Source: Alkalibacterium olivapovliticus (lineage in GTDB: Bacteria; Bacillota; Bacilli; Lactobacillales; Carnobacteriaceae_A). From it: DNA of 60,243 nucleotides. Position numbers and translations under genes: made by a program. The notes under the pieces are model-generated. The model was not told the DNA's origin. It saw only the letters and a list, made by a program, of their open reading frames with translations, and searched no databases. The stretch lies in assembly GCF_003003275.1 (NCBI RefSeq), contig NZ_PVTO01000015.1, positions 1 to 60,243 of the forward strand, in the 5' to 3' direction. Shown here in pieces: positions 8,874 through 18,181 of the stretch. Each line of letters opens with the position of its first letter. Within the stretch, counting starts at the first letter, position 1.

Positions 8874-9839
8874 CTATACGGTCTCAGGTAATGTTTCCCC
8901 AATTAAAGCCAAACGGTCAGACACGTCTTCCTGACTTAAGTTGTGCTCTTTAACATAGCGATTCTCTGGAGAAACACGACACTCATGAGTGCATCCTCTG
9001 AGGTATGTGTGCTCATTTTCCTCGGAAGTAATAATCTGACGATTACATTTCGGATTCGCACAATTCACATATCGCTCACATAAAGTACCATCAAACCAGT
9101 CTTTTGAAATAACCGTCTTATCGACACGATTAATATCCACGCTGATCCGTTCGTCAAAGACATACATTTTTCCATCCCACAATTCGCCTTGTGTTTTTGG
9201 GTGCGTACCATAGTTATGAATACCGCCATGGAGTTGCGCGACATCTTCAAAACCTTCTTTCAGAAGCCATCCACTGAATTTCTCACAGCGGACCCCTCCT
9301 GTACAATAGGTAACAACGCGTTTATTCATAAATTTCTCTTTGTTCTCTTTGATCCATTCAGGCAATTCTCTGAACGAACGAATATCAGGTCTGACGGCTC
9401 CTCTGAAATGACCCAGATCATATTCATAATCATTACGAGCATCCAAGACGATTGTGTTGTCATCTTCTAAAGCAGCTTTGAACTCTTCAGGTTCCAGATA
9501 CTGGCCGGTAATTTGATTCGGATCCAGATCATCTTTACCTAACTGTAAAGAAACAATTTCCGGTCTGTATCGGACATGCATTTTTTTAAAAGCATGGCCT
9601 TCTGCAGGATCCATTTTAAAGAACATATCAGCAAAGCGCTCATCTGATTTAACGGCTTTCATATAAGATTCCGTCTGTTCAATGGTGCCTGAAACAGTCC
9701 CGTTCATGCCTTCTTCAGACACAAGAATACGGCCTTTCAAGCCTAGTTCATTACATAAATTTAAATGATTCACTCTAAACTCTTCCGGATTTTCAATTTC
9801 AACATATTTATAGTAAAGCAAAACGCGGTAGTCGCTCAT
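8874..9839 (-). CDS. trhO: tRNA uridine-34 hydroxylase TrhO (rhodanese-like)
   Basis: A 321-residue cytoplasmic enzyme of the YceA/YbfQ family that makes 5-hydroxyuridine at tRNA position 34, using molecular oxygen. The N-terminal part carries [16 protein letters not shown], typical of the family. The central rhodanese domain has the active Cys in [18 protein letters not shown]. The C-terminal extension has several Cys residues ([17 protein letters not shown]) that probably bind metal. The start is set by TTAGGAGG about 8 bases upstream. The gene is monocistronic and divergent from the PcsB-like hydrolase gene. Confidence 0.94.
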   Translation of the reverse strand: MSDYRVLLYYKYVEIENPEEFRVNHLNLCNELGLKGRILVSEEGMNGTVSGTIEQTESYMKAVKSDERFADMFFKMDPAEGHAFKKMHVRYRPEIVSLQLGKDDLDPNQITGQYLEPEEFKAALEDDNTIVLDARNDYEYDLGHFRGAVRPDIRSFRELPEWIKENKEKFMNKRVVTYCTGGVRCEKFSGWLLKEGFEDVAQLHGGIHNYGTHPKTQGELWDGKMYVFDERISVDINRVDKTVISKDWFDGTLCERYVNCANPKCNRQIITSEENEHTYLRGCTHECRVSPENRYVKEHNLSQEDVSDRLALIGETLPETV

Positions 9840-9947
9840 GATTAGTCCTCCTAATTACTGTGTTACAAAATCTTTTCCTGATTAATGGAATCATAGAAAT
9901 TATAGTGGTTTTGCTTACAAATTGCAAGTTATCAAGCTGTTTCGTCA

Positions 9948-9982
9948 TATTAGAGATGCGTAAGTGATACGCAAGTCTAATA
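9948..9982. promoter_or_regulatory. Nested 35-bp dyad upstream of the PcsB-like gene
   Basis: TATTAGA (9948-9954) pairs with TCTAATA (9976-9982), and inside it GCGTA (9958-9962) pairs with TACGC (9968-9972). There is no T-run, so it looks like a protein operator rather than a terminator. It lies 111 bases before the hydrolase start and 109 bases before the trhO start. Confidence 0.45.
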
Positions 9983-10092
9983 TACTTGAAATTTATACCT
10001 CTCAGTTTAATGGTATACTCTACTCAGTTAAGTTAATGAACAAACAAACTATTACTCACATAAATTGAATTACATTACTGGAGGGAATTTTT

Positions 10093-11580
10093 TTGATCAA
10101 GAAATTTTTACTTGCATCTCTGACAAGCACGTTACTCTTAACAAGTCTGGCAGTTGCTCCTGAAGTATTCGCAGATGATTATGATGAAGCGATCAATGAT
10201 AACTTAAGTTTAATAGAAGAAACTGAAAGTAAAGTACATAATTTGGAAGAAACAATCAGTTCTCTACAATCAGAAGTACAAAATGCTGAAGAAGAATTGA
10301 CTGTACTAGATAGAGAAATCACCTCTAATGAAGACACTATTACAGAAGTGGTTGGTCGACTGGAAGCTGCTCACGCAGAAATGAACTTGCTCCAGGAAGA
10401 AATTGCAGAGCTTGAACTTATAATTGAAAAAAGAACAGAACAGCTGGAAGATCAGGCTAGAAAAATTCAAGTTGATGGACAGACGGTCAACTACATTGAA
10501 TTTATTATTGAAGCTGAATCACTGACAGATGTTATCGGACGTATCGATGTTGTATCAAGTCTGGTGTCATCCAACCGCAAGTTAGTTAAAGCACAGGTAA
10601 GAGACAAAGCAGAAGTAGTCGAAAAACAGGATCGAACTGAACAGACCATCATTCAGCAGAACGCTTTGGCAGCTGAACTGGAAGTCATCTCTGAAGATTT
10701 AGAACAACAGCGTTTAGAAAAAGAAGTTCTCGTAGCACAAATCGCAGCACAGCGAGCAACTGCCGAATCTGATCGCGACCGTTTCTTAGCTCAGAAAGCA
10801 GAAGCAGAACAGGCTGTGGGACAATTACTGGTTGCCAGAGAAGAAGCGGCTCAAGCAGCGCGTGAAGCAGAAGAACAAAGAAGAGTTGAACAGCTCGCAC
10901 GTGAAGAGGAAGAGGCACAAGCAGCTCAAGAAGCAGAAGTAACGTTGGCTTCATCTCAAAGAGAAGAAGTAAGTGAATCACCTGAATCTGAACCCGTTTC
11001 TCAGCCGAGTTCGAACAACGATTCAAACCGCAGTGAAAGCGGGAATTCATCTAATGAATCTGCTAATACGGCACCGTCAAACACTGATAACACGTCAGAA
11101 TCTAATGATGAATCCAACGATTCGAATGAAGAAGCCAGCACGCCGGCACCCTCACCAACGCCAGCACCAGCTGCTCCTAAACCGACTCCTACACCAGCTC
11201 CGCCACCAGCACCAAGTTCGGGTACTTCCTGGTCAAGTTTAGCTCCACATGCTAATGCTTTAGTAGGTACACGTTACCTTTACGGCGGAAGTACACCTAG
11301 CGGACTGGATTGTTCCGGTTTTACATCTTTAGTATTCAGACAAGTCGGCAAATCATTGCCACGCAGTGCCGCTGGACAATACGCTTCAGCTCAAAAAGTG
11401 ACAAATCCACAACCGGGCGACTTAGTCTTCTTTTCAGAAGGAGGCGGACGGGTGACTCATGTCGGCATCTATACTGGAGGCGGCCAGTTTATCGGATCGC
11501 AGTCTAGTACAGGCGTAGCTCATACAAGGATTAACAATGGTTACTGGGCACAACGACTAGTAGGATATGGAAGATATTAA
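10093..11580 (+). CDS. Secreted coiled-coil NlpC/P60 peptidoglycan hydrolase (PcsB/CwlO-like)
   Basis: A 495-residue secreted wall hydrolase. Signal peptide (MIKKFLLASLTSTLLLTSLAV, cleavage likely after VFA near residue 27), then a long coiled coil (about 30-290) rich in Glu, Gln and Ala as in PcsB and CwlO, which are regulated by FtsEX. A Ser/Asn linker and a Thr/Ala/Pro linker follow, the latter with a Pro-Pro-Pro stretch. The C-terminal NlpC/P60 domain has catalytic Cys in LDCSGFTSLVF, His in RVTHVGIYTGGG and the third residue region near GSQSS. It probably cleaves stem peptides at division or elongation sites. Translation starts at TTG 10093 with GGAGGG upstream; there is no alternative ATG nearby. 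The gene is monocistronic with a terminator behind it. Confidence 0.92.
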   Translation: MIKKFLLASLTSTLLLTSLAVAPEVFADDYDEAINDNLSLIEETESKVHNLEETISSLQSEVQNAEEELTVLDREITSNEDTITEVVGRLEAAHAEMNLLQEEIAELELIIEKRTEQLEDQARKIQVDGQTVNYIEFIIEAESLTDVIGRIDVVSSLVSSNRKLVKAQVRDKAEVVEKQDRTEQTIIQQNALAAELEVISEDLEQQRLEKEVLVAQIAAQRATAESDRDRFLAQKAEAEQAVGQLLVAREEAAQAAREAEEQRRVEQLAREEEEAQAAQEAEVTLASSQREEVSESPESEPVSQPSSNNDSNRSESGNSSNESANTAPSNTDNTSESNDESNDSNEEASTPAPSPTPAPAAPKPTPTPAPPPAPSSGTSWSSLAPHANALVGTRYLYGGSTPSGLDCSGFTSLVFRQVGKSLPRSAAGQYASAQKVTNPQPGDLVFFSEGGGRVTHVGIYTGGGQFIGSQSSTGVAHTRINNGYWAQRLVGYGRY

Positions 11581-11617
11581 TAAGCGAAGTAAAAATTTGA
11601 CCACATAGATAAGTAAA

Positions 11618-11656
11618 AAAAGAGCAGGCCGCTGAATTAGTGGACCTGCTCTTTAC
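11618..11656 (+). terminator. Terminator of the NlpC/P60 gene
   Basis: AAAGAGCAGG arm (11619-11628) pairs with CCTGCTCTTT (11645-11654) with a partly paired inner loop. It is preceded by an A-run and ends in CTTTA. Confidence 0.7.
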
Positions 11657-11770
11657 TGTTAAGTAGTAAACCTGATTCGTATCAGTTAGTGATCGTTCAA
11701 TGAATATAATCTAAGCAGTGATATGGGAGGCATTTTAGCAGTAGGTTTTGGAGATAAAAGTAGAGGCGAA

Positions 11771-11816
11771 AAAAACAGAAGGGCAGTACCTTTAAAAGGT
11801 CTGCTCTTCTGTTTTT
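11771..11816 (-). terminator. Terminator of pepF
   Basis: Arms 11771-11786 and 11801-11816 pair with one G-T wobble, with an inner ACC/GGT stem. The A-run at its left becomes a T-run on the minus strand. The 11657-11770 stretch between the two terminators holds nothing I recognise. Confidence 0.8.
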
Positions 11817-11853
11817 AACTCAGCTAGTCTTACTCTTAACTATTAGTGAGTAA

Positions 11854-13659
11854 TTAGATAAACTTACTTGTTAACGCCATGTATTCATCGATATCTGTCA
11901 AAATCTCATCGATAGCTGACTGCCAGAAATCTGGTTGAGTCAGGTCGACATCCAAATGTTTTTTAGCCAAATCTTCAGTTGTCATGCTGGCCGGGTCTCT
12001 CAGCAAATTACGATAGTCTGATTCAAAGTTCTTGTTTTGTCCTTTAGCATAAGAGTATATGCCCAAGCTGAACAGGAATCCGAAAGTGTAAGGGAAATTA
12101 TAAAACGGCACTCCTGTAATGTGGAAGTGAAGTTTGCTTGCCCAGAACATAGGGTGATACGATTCAAGAGAATCCTGAAATGCTTCTTTTTGAGCTTCTT
12201 CCATTAAGGTAGACAGTTCGTTCTCATCAAGCAGACCGTGTTGTCTCTGTTCATAGAAACGTGTTTCGAATAGATAACGGCTGTGAATATTCATGAACAT
12301 CACGGCAGCTCTTGAAATCTTACTGTCCAGCAAAGCAATTTTTTCTTCCACAGAATTGGCAGCATCAACAGTCGCACTTGAGATAACCATCTCACAGAAA
12401 GTTGAGGCTGTTTCTGCCACGTTCATGGCATATCGGCGGTTGAGGTGCGGCAAATCTCGCATAACATGACTATGATAAGCATGTCCGAGCTCATGTGCCA
12501 GTGTAGAGACATTGTTTGCTGAACCTGAAAATGTCATAAAGACACGTGACTGCTTGCTCTTCGGCAGGTTTGAGCAGTAAGCGCCGGGACGTTTGCCTTC
12601 TCTGTCTTCTGCTTCAACCCATGCCTGATCGAAAGCCGTTTGTGCCAAGCCCTTCATATCTTCACTGAATGATCCAAAGTGTTCAATAACAAAGGCTTGA
12701 GCTTCTTCAAATGAATACTCTTTAGGTTCATAATCGCCTAGGGACAAAGGAGCGGTCACATCAGCCCAACCCAGTTTGTCTTTATGCATTAAAGCTGCTT
12801 TTCGATTTAAAAAGTCGACTAGCTTGGGTTTGTTTTTTGTGATGGTATTCCACATTGTGTCAAGCGTCTGTTTTTGCAGTCGGTTGTACTCAAGTGCTGG
12901 CGTCAAAAAGTCCGGTTCGTCTCTCAATTTATAAGTCTGTAAACGGAATCCGGCTAAGTGATTGAGGGTATTTGCGAATAAAGGCGCTTTAGATTGCCAG
13001 GCCATTTCCCAGGTCGTCAGTAAGGACTCTCTGACTGCCGGATCAGGATGACCACTCAATTTATTTGCAGCCTGACCAGCTGAAAGTGCGGTTACGTCAC
13101 CATCTTTTTCAAACGGTATACGAATGCTGTTCACCAGAGACTGGTACACATTATTGAAGCCTTCCAGTCCGTCTAAGGATAATTGTTGAATGATGCGTTC
13201 TTCATTTTCTGATAACAGTTTTTTCCCTTTTTCTCTTTTTTCGTTCAGATTAAATGCACTGGCTTTTAATTGGTCGTGTGTCAGTAACGTATCCCATTTT
13301 TCATCAGGAATAGATTTTAACTTCTTCATAAATTGTGTTTCAACGTCACTTAGCTGACTGCCGAGCTGGCTGAGCTGATTGACTGTCTTAGCCGCTTTAG
13401 AGTCATTAACATTTGCCGACAGAAGTCCTCTTGAAAATGTTGAAGCTTCTCCCAAATAATCAAAGGCTGTCTCCCGCTTAGTTAGAAAAGCAATCAAGTC
13501 TCCGGTTGAGTCCCTGTCTGATTCTGGTGACCACTGATTGATAAGTGATTTTGCATCTGAAATGGTTTCTTTTATTCCATCGATAAAGTCTTTTAACTCC
13601 TTGGAATCACTTCCCCCTTTGAAAATCGTGTCCATATCCCATGTTAATTGTTTCTGCAT
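11854..13659 (-). CDS. pepF: Oligoendopeptidase F (M3B family)
   Basis: A 601-residue zinc metallopeptidase that cleaves medium-length peptides in the cytoplasm. The zinc site is clear: HELGH in VSTLAHELGHAYHSHVMRD and the third ligand Glu in NVAETASTFCEM about 25 residues later. Length is the usual 600. The N-terminal half is helical without obvious motifs, as in the family. The start has AAGGGGGAG upstream. It is a single gene with its own terminator, divergent from the VanZ-like gene. Together with PepQ, PepP and PepV it forms part of the peptide-use set of this genome section. Confidence 0.95.
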   Translation of the reverse strand: MQKQLTWDMDTIFKGGSDSKELKDFIDGIKETISDAKSLINQWSPESDRDSTGDLIAFLTKRETAFDYLGEASTFSRGLLSANVNDSKAAKTVNQLSQLGSQLSDVETQFMKKLKSIPDEKWDTLLTHDQLKASAFNLNEKREKGKKLLSENEERIIQQLSLDGLEGFNNVYQSLVNSIRIPFEKDGDVTALSAGQAANKLSGHPDPAVRESLLTTWEMAWQSKAPLFANTLNHLAGFRLQTYKLRDEPDFLTPALEYNRLQKQTLDTMWNTITKNKPKLVDFLNRKAALMHKDKLGWADVTAPLSLGDYEPKEYSFEEAQAFVIEHFGSFSEDMKGLAQTAFDQAWVEAEDREGKRPGAYCSNLPKSKQSRVFMTFSGSANNVSTLAHELGHAYHSHVMRDLPHLNRRYAMNVAETASTFCEMVISSATVDAANSVEEKIALLDSKISRAAVMFMNIHSRYLFETRFYEQRQHGLLDENELSTLMEEAQKEAFQDSLESYHPMFWASKLHFHITGVPFYNFPYTFGFLFSLGIYSYAKGQNKNFESDYRNLLRDPASMTTEDLAKKHLDVDLTQPDFWQSAIDEILTDIDEYMALTSKFI

Positions 13660-13762
13660 TATTTCTCCCCCTTAATATAATAATTCAATTGTATCGTTTT
13701 TTTCTTTCTATATAAAGTAACTTAAGTTAGAATAAGACTATTGATTGAAAAGGTGTGAAATT

Positions 13763-14281
13763 ATGAAAAATAAAGTAAGTACCGCAGATAATATTTATTT
13801 AATCTTAGCTTTCGTCGTAATGGGGGTTCTCTACTATAGTTCATCCATGAGTTATCAGGATCAGACAGTACAGCCTATACTCCATCAGTGGCTCGAAAAT
13901 GAACCGTTAAGGGGGTTGCTGGAAAGAGTAGAGTTCATGTATGCGGGAAGTGAGATAAGTGTCAATGCAAGTGGATACATAGGATTTATTGAATTCTTCA
14001 TACGTAAAGGCGCTCACTTCGTCTCGTTCTTCTTTTTGGGACTCTTCTGGTATTTAGGGTTGAGAAATAGAGTAAACAATCCTTACTTGACAGTTATCCT
14101 GGCAGTAATGCTCTCAATTGGGTATGCCTCATTTGATGAGCTGAGACAATCATTCCATCCGAACCGTACAGCTTTGATGGAAGATGTCATGCTGGATTTG
14201 GCTGGCGCAGCAGTAGGCATCGTGATTGGCCTGTTGTCCACTAATCCAAAGAGAAAGAAAAGGCGTAAACGAGTTTCATGA
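13763..14281 (+). CDS. VanZ-like membrane protein
   Basis: A 172-residue integral membrane protein with four predicted helices (about 10-27, 77-97, 104-122 and 138-158). The conserved VanZ signature is visible: RKGAHFVSFFFLGLFW, then SFDELRQSFHPNRTALMEDVMLDLAGAAVG. VanZ gives low-level teicoplanin resistance in enterococci, but most chromosomal relatives have no proven role. I take ATG 13763, with AAGGTGTG upstream, rather than a TTG 18 bases earlier. The C-terminus is a basic tail (NPKRKKRRKR). No operon partner is evident. Confidence 0.85.
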   Translation: MKNKVSTADNIYLILAFVVMGVLYYSSSMSYQDQTVQPILHQWLENEPLRGLLERVEFMYAGSEISVNASGYIGFIEFFIRKGAHFVSFFFLGLFWYLGLRNRVNNPYLTVILAVMLSIGYASFDELRQSFHPNRTALMEDVMLDLAGAAVGIVIGLLSTNPKRKKRRKRVS

Positions 14282-14337
14282 GAGAATATTACGCGCGTCA
14301 AAGCAGTAGGGTAGTGTGAAAGCGTAACCGGAAAACC

Positions 14338-14365
14338 TTGAAACGACCTGTATTTTTGGTATAAT
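14338..14365 (+). promoter_or_regulatory. Promoter of yebC
   Basis: TTGAAA (14338-14343), 16-base spacer, TATAAT (14360-14365), 44 bases before the yebC start. Confidence 0.65.
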
Positions 14366-14409
14366 AACTAAGGACTTATGACATAAAAGATCAGGAAAGA
14401 GGAATTTAG

Positions 14410-15135
14410 ATGGCAGGACATTCGAAGTGGAAAAATATTCAGCATCGTAAAGGTGCACAAGATGCAAAAAGAGGAAAGATTTTCCAGAAACTCTCTAAAG
14501 AAATTTATCAAGCTGCAAAAGATGGTGGCCCTGATCCTGAAACGAATGCGTCACTGCGTCTCGCAGTTGACAAGGCGAAAACAAATAATATGCCTAATGA
14601 CAATATCGATCGAGCAATTAAACGTGCAACAGATGCAGGTCAGGGAGCAGACTATAAAGAAGTATTGTATGAAGGATATGGACCGAACGGAATTGCAGTG
14701 CTTGTCTATGCGCTGACGGATAACCTGAACCGTTCAAGTACCAACATTCGACTTGGATTTGATCGTAATGGCGGATCACTTGGTGAGAAAGGATCAGTCA
14801 GCTATATGTTTGACCGTAAGGGATATATCGCAATCAGTCGTGAAGGTCTCGATTTGAGTGAAGATGATATGCTGATGCAGGTTCTGGAAGCAGGTGGAGA
14901 AGACCTTGAAACGTCTGATGAAGTCTTTGAAATCTATACAGATGGCCACGATTACGCTTCAGTCAGAGATGCTTTAAAAGAAGCAGGATTTAAACTGGAT
15001 CAGTCTGAACTGACAATGGTTCCTCAAACGACTATTCCGGTTCCTGAAGATAAAGCCGAGCTGTTCGAGAAAATGATTGATGCTCTTGAAGATGATGATG
15101 ATGTCAGTGAAGTCTATCATAATGCGGAAATGTAA
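14410..15135 (+). CDS. yebC: YebC/PmpR-family translation or transcription factor
   Basis: A 241-residue protein of the YebC/TACO1 family, recognised by [22 protein letters not shown] and [29 protein letters not shown]. Older work calls members DNA-binding regulators. More recent work shows that YebC-type proteins bind the ribosome and help it through proline-rich stretches, partly overlapping EF-P. An acidic C-terminus ([15 protein letters not shown]) is normal for the family. AGAGGAATTTAG precedes the ATG. It sits just before the comG operon, a position common in lactobacilli and enterococci, but a strong terminator separates them. Confidence 0.93.
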   Translation: MAGHSKWKNIQHRKGAQDAKRGKIFQKLSKEIYQAAKDGGPDPETNASLRLAVDKAKTNNMPNDNIDRAIKRATDAGQGADYKEVLYEGYGPNGIAVLVYALTDNLNRSSTNIRLGFDRNGGSLGEKGSVSYMFDRKGYIAISREGLDLSEDDMLMQVLEAGGEDLETSDEVFEIYTDGHDYASVRDALKEAGFKLDQSELTMVPQTTIPVPEDKAELFEKMIDALEDDDDVSEVYHNAEM

Positions 15136-15172
15136 AAAAAATAGACTTAAAATACTAAATATTTACGGTAAG

Positions 15173-15217
15173 ACCTGTAAAAAGCAGAAATTAATCTGTT
15201 TTTTACAGGTTTTTTTC
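15173..15217 (+). terminator. Terminator of yebC
   Basis: ACCTGTAAAAAGCAG (15173-15187) pairs with 15196-15210 (one wobble or mismatch), 8-base loop, then seven T. Confidence 0.88.
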
Positions 15218-15286
15218 GTCAGTTTTTAGATAGAAGCACAATATATATAGTAGCTGTTAAATGAATGTAGAAAGGAGTGTGGCTAA

Positions 15287-16360
15287 CTGGATACTGAGGT
15301 GTTTGCACAGCATTTACTGACAATGGCGGATTCTTTTCGCACAAGTGATATCCATATTTTACCCGAACAGAAACATTATGATATCTACTTTAGGTTAAAC
15401 GGTCAAATGGATAAACAGTTTTACCTGGATAGAGAAGAAGGAAGCCGATTGATTTCCTACTTTAAGTACCGCTCGAATATGGACGTTGGTGAAAAAAGAC
15501 GACCTCAAAGTGGTTCGATGACATTTCACCTTAAAGAAAAAGCAGTTGATCTTCGGTTCTCTACAATCAGCAATTACCAGAGTCAGGAGTCGCTCGTAAT
15601 CAGGCTGTTGAAACAAAAAGACGCTAATCAACAGGAAATAGGGGCGTTTTTCAGATATGAATGGGAGGTGTTGAAAAAACTTGTTGATGCGAAGTCCGGA
15701 CTGCTGCTGTTTGCTGGACCTGTTGATTCTGGAAAGACGACGACTATGTATCATCTAGTCAAAAATAGACTGGACGGAGAGAAGCAGCAGGTGATAACGG
15801 TCGAAGATCCTGTAGAAATTGAAGAAGTCACGTTTCTTCAGACTCAAGTGAATGAAACAGCTGGCATCTCGTATGAACATTTGCTGAAAAGTTCTCTCCG
15901 TCATCATCCTGATGTCATTATTGTAGGAGAAATACGTGACGAAGAGACGGCGAAAATGGTCATGAGGGGCGCTTTGACTGGTCACTTGATTGTGGCATCT
16001 ATCCATGCTAAGAACTGTAGAGGCGTCATTTCAAGGCTTCTAGAGCTAGGGATAAGCCAGACTATACTGGAACAGACACTGATCGGGGTCGCTTTTCAGA
16101 ATCTGATTCCACTTTATTGCTCATTGTGTGAGAGCAACTGCCAGACATACTGTTCTCATTACCCTAGAGATCAGAAAAGAGCGGCTCTGTTTGAAGTGAA
16201 AACGGGAGCCCCTTTAAAAGACTGGTTTAATACAAACTGCAGCGAATCAGCTAACAACCAAAAAGGGCAAAGAGATTTTAATCATTTACTGGAGAAGGTG
16301 AAAATGTATGGGTATATTTCTGAAAAAACGTACCACCGGTATCTCATTTCGAACCAGTAA
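15287..16360 (+). CDS. comGA: Competence pseudopilus assembly ATPase ComGA
   Basis: About 357 residues; a cytoplasmic secretion-type ATPase (GspE/PilB family) that powers assembly of the transformation pseudopilus. Walker A is GPVDSGKTTT, unusual at the third and fourth positions (GPTGSGKTTT is common) but still fitting GxxxxGKT. The Asp box is ITVEDPVEIEE, Walker B PDVIIVGEIRDEETA, with a His box in LIVASIHAKN. A Cys cluster (CSLCESNCQTYC) near residues 283-294 fits the zinc site seen in some relatives. First gene of comGA-GB-GC-GD-GE-GF-GG. The ribosome site AAAGGAG (15271-15277) fits a CTG start at 15287, giving LDTEVFAQHLL; the only other candidate before ATG codons is GTG 15299, 21 bases from that site. 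Confidence 0.93.
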   Translation: MDTEVFAQHLLTMADSFRTSDIHILPEQKHYDIYFRLNGQMDKQFYLDREEGSRLISYFKYRSNMDVGEKRRPQSGSMTFHLKEKAVDLRFSTISNYQSQESLVIRLLKQKDANQQEIGAFFRYEWEVLKKLVDAKSGLLLFAGPVDSGKTTTMYHLVKNRLDGEKQQVITVEDPVEIEEVTFLQTQVNETAGISYEHLLKSSLRHHPDVIIVGEIRDEETAKMVMRGALTGHLIVASIHAKNCRGVISRLLELGISQTILEQTLIGVAFQNLIPLYCSLCESNCQTYCSHYPRDQKRAALFEVKTGAPLKDWFNTNCSESANNQKGQRDFNHLLEKVKMYGYISEKTYHRYLISNQ

Positions 16361-17372
16361 ACACTTATATAAGCAGGGGCTCTTTTTGAGTCGACTGGGC
16401 CGTCTGCTTTCAGAGGGATTTTCCTTAAAAGACTCCTTACATTTTATGAATACCTTGTCAAAAAACGACTCTGACAATTGGGTCGATACCATTAACAGAG
16501 AAGTGAGCATGGGGGCATCATTGTCCGAAGCGTTGGTTCAATGTGAATTTCCTGACCATACCTGTACACAACTCTATTTCGCATTGTATCATGGGGATTT
16601 TAATCAGGCTATTACCAGAGCAGGCAGGCAGCTCATTAAGCAGTCAGAAAAGCGAAAAAAAGTCGCTGCTATAGTGCAGTATCCTATTATGCTGATTGGA
16701 TTCATAATCATTATGCTATTCACAATGCGCTATGTCCTTATTCCTCATATCGAACAAATCACATCTTTTCAATCTGAGGGGATGCCGCTAAGTACCAGAC
16801 TGATAGTGAAGCTGGTTTACCATGCACCGGTTGGCCTTTTATCACTTACTGTATTGCTTGTCTCGTCGATTGCTGTGTTGAAGTTTATCAGTCAAAAAGA
16901 GTCACCAGTGTTCAGATTAAACAAATTGGTCAAATGGATGAGAACACCACTTATAAAGCTATATTGGAGCCAGTATTTCTCATATGAGTGGGGACAGTTG
17001 CTCAAGGGGAGCTGCAGTCTTTTGGAAGTGGTGACGATTATGAAAAGCAAGCAAAGTTCAGATTTAGTAAATGAAATTGGCCAGTGTGTCGAGCAGGAAA
17101 TGCTTAAAGGAAAGTCATTCTCTGAATCACTTGATTTATTCGCATTTCTTAACGAAGAAATCAAGGAAGTCGTCAGGCAGGGAGAAACCTCCGGGAAATT
17201 GGGATATGAACTTGAGTTGTATTCAGTAAGTTGTGAAGAAGATTTCGACAGGAAAATGGAACAGATAATGGCATGGATCCAACCGCTGGTCTTTACAGGT
17301 GTAGCTTTGATGATTGTTGCGATTTATGCTGCTTTACTACTGCCGACTTTCAGTATTATGGATACTTTATAA
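16308..17372 (+). CDS. comGB: Competence pseudopilus inner-membrane platform ComGB
   Basis: A 354-residue polytopic membrane protein of the GspF/PilC family, the platform on which the ComGA ATPase works. Two GspF repeats are visible, each starting with a helical soluble part (LSRLGRLLSEGFSLKDSL; WGQLLKGSCSLLEVVTIM). Membrane helices are at about 123-147, 170-190 and 325-347. The start at ATG 16308 overlaps comGA by 53 bases and has GGAGAAGGTG upstream inside comGA. The tight overlap suggests translational coupling. Confidence 0.92.
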   Translation: MGIFLKKRTTGISFRTSKHLYKQGLFLSRLGRLLSEGFSLKDSLHFMNTLSKNDSDNWVDTINREVSMGASLSEALVQCEFPDHTCTQLYFALYHGDFNQAITRAGRQLIKQSEKRKKVAAIVQYPIMLIGFIIIMLFTMRYVLIPHIEQITSFQSEGMPLSTRLIVKLVYHAPVGLLSLTVLLVSSIAVLKFISQKESPVFRLNKLVKWMRTPLIKLYWSQYFSYEWGQLLKGSCSLLEVVTIMKSKQSSDLVNEIGQCVEQEMLKGKSFSESLDLFAFLNEEIKEVVRQGETSGKLGYELELYSVSCEEDFDRKMEQIMAWIQPLVFTGVALMIVAIYAALLLPTFSIMDTL

Positions 17373-17387
17373 AAGGAGGAAAAAAGT

Positions 17388-17714
17388 GTGATAAAAAAAA
17401 TGGTAAAAAAAATCAGCCATGATGATGGGTTTACATTGATTGAAATGTCACTTGTTCTGTTTGTTATATCGGCACTGCTGCTGTTATTTATACCTAACTT
17501 GTCCGGTAGGCAGGAAAGTGCCGAACTTAAAAGTAATGAGGCCATCGAAACGGTCCTGCAGTCACAGGTTGACTTATATATTATGGATAAAAATCAAAAG
17601 CCGACAAGTTTTGATACGTTAAAGTCAGAGAAGTATCTGACTGAAAATCAAGCTCTCCGCGCAAAGAACGAGTACACCATAGTCAATGGAATCGTGACTA
17701 AAAATACGCAGTAA
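17388..17714 (+). CDS. comGC: Major competence pseudopilin ComGC
   Basis: A 108-residue prepilin. The class III leader ends at Gly in HDDG with FTLIEMSLVLFVISALLLLFIP after the cleavage site, so ComC-type prepilin peptidase should cut before Phe and methylate it. ComGC is the main structural subunit of the transformation pilus. GTG 17388 is preceded by AAAAGGAGG with 8-base spacing; ATG 17400 is a possible alternative. The stop overlaps the comGD start (TAATG). No comC gene is in the window. Confidence 0.93.
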   Translation: MIKKMVKKISHDDGFTLIEMSLVLFVISALLLLFIPNLSGRQESAELKSNEAIETVLQSQVDLYIMDKNQKPTSFDTLKSEKYLTENQALRAKNEYTIVNGIVTKNTQ

Positions 17715-18181
17715 TGGGAAAGGTCACCGTTAAAAGTCTCCTATACAAAGAGGATGGCCTAACACTGATTGAGAGCTTACTGGTATTATCAGTTGTAACG
17801 CTGCTTCTCACCTTACCCACGGTTCATTTTAATTACCTAACGAAAAAGTCCGAAACTGCCCTTTTCTTTGAATCCTTTCAGTCGAGTGTTACATTGGCTC
17901 AAAATTATTCTGTGTTAAATGATGCATGGACCGTTGTCACATTTCTGCCCTCTAGAGGGGAAATTACGTTCAGGGTCGCGGGAGAAGCAAATCATCCTAT
18001 CGAACATGTACTGACACTGCCGGATCATATTATACTGTTAAACAAGACTGTGGAGTTTCGCTTTTCAAGAAAATCAGGTAATATTGGGCAGTTTGAAACC
18101 ATTTCATTTCATACACCTGAAGGTATAATCGATTATGTATTCCAGCTGGGAAGTGGACGATTTGTGGTTAAAAAGAAATAA
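17714..18181 (+). CDS. comGD: Minor competence pseudopilin ComGD
   Basis: A 155-residue prepilin-like protein with leader end KEDG and hydrophobic helix LTLIESLLVLSVVTLLLTLP. The remainder is a globular beta-rich domain (DAWTVVTFLPSRGEITFRV). Its ATG overlaps the comGC stop. Family assignment rests on the leader and on its position in the operon. Confidence 0.9.
   Translation: MGKVTVKSLLYKEDGLTLIESLLVLSVVTLLLTLPTVHFNYLTKKSETALFFESFQSSVTLAQNYSVLNDAWTVVTFLPSRGEITFRVAGEANHPIEHVLTLPDHIILLNKTVEFRFSRKSGNIGQFETISFHTPEGIIDYVFQLGSGRFVVKKK

Noticed and set aside
11724-11816. A small plus-strand frame starting ATGGGAGGC behind the NlpC/P60 gene
   Set aside because: About 31 codons, no ribosome site, and it runs through the pepF terminator.
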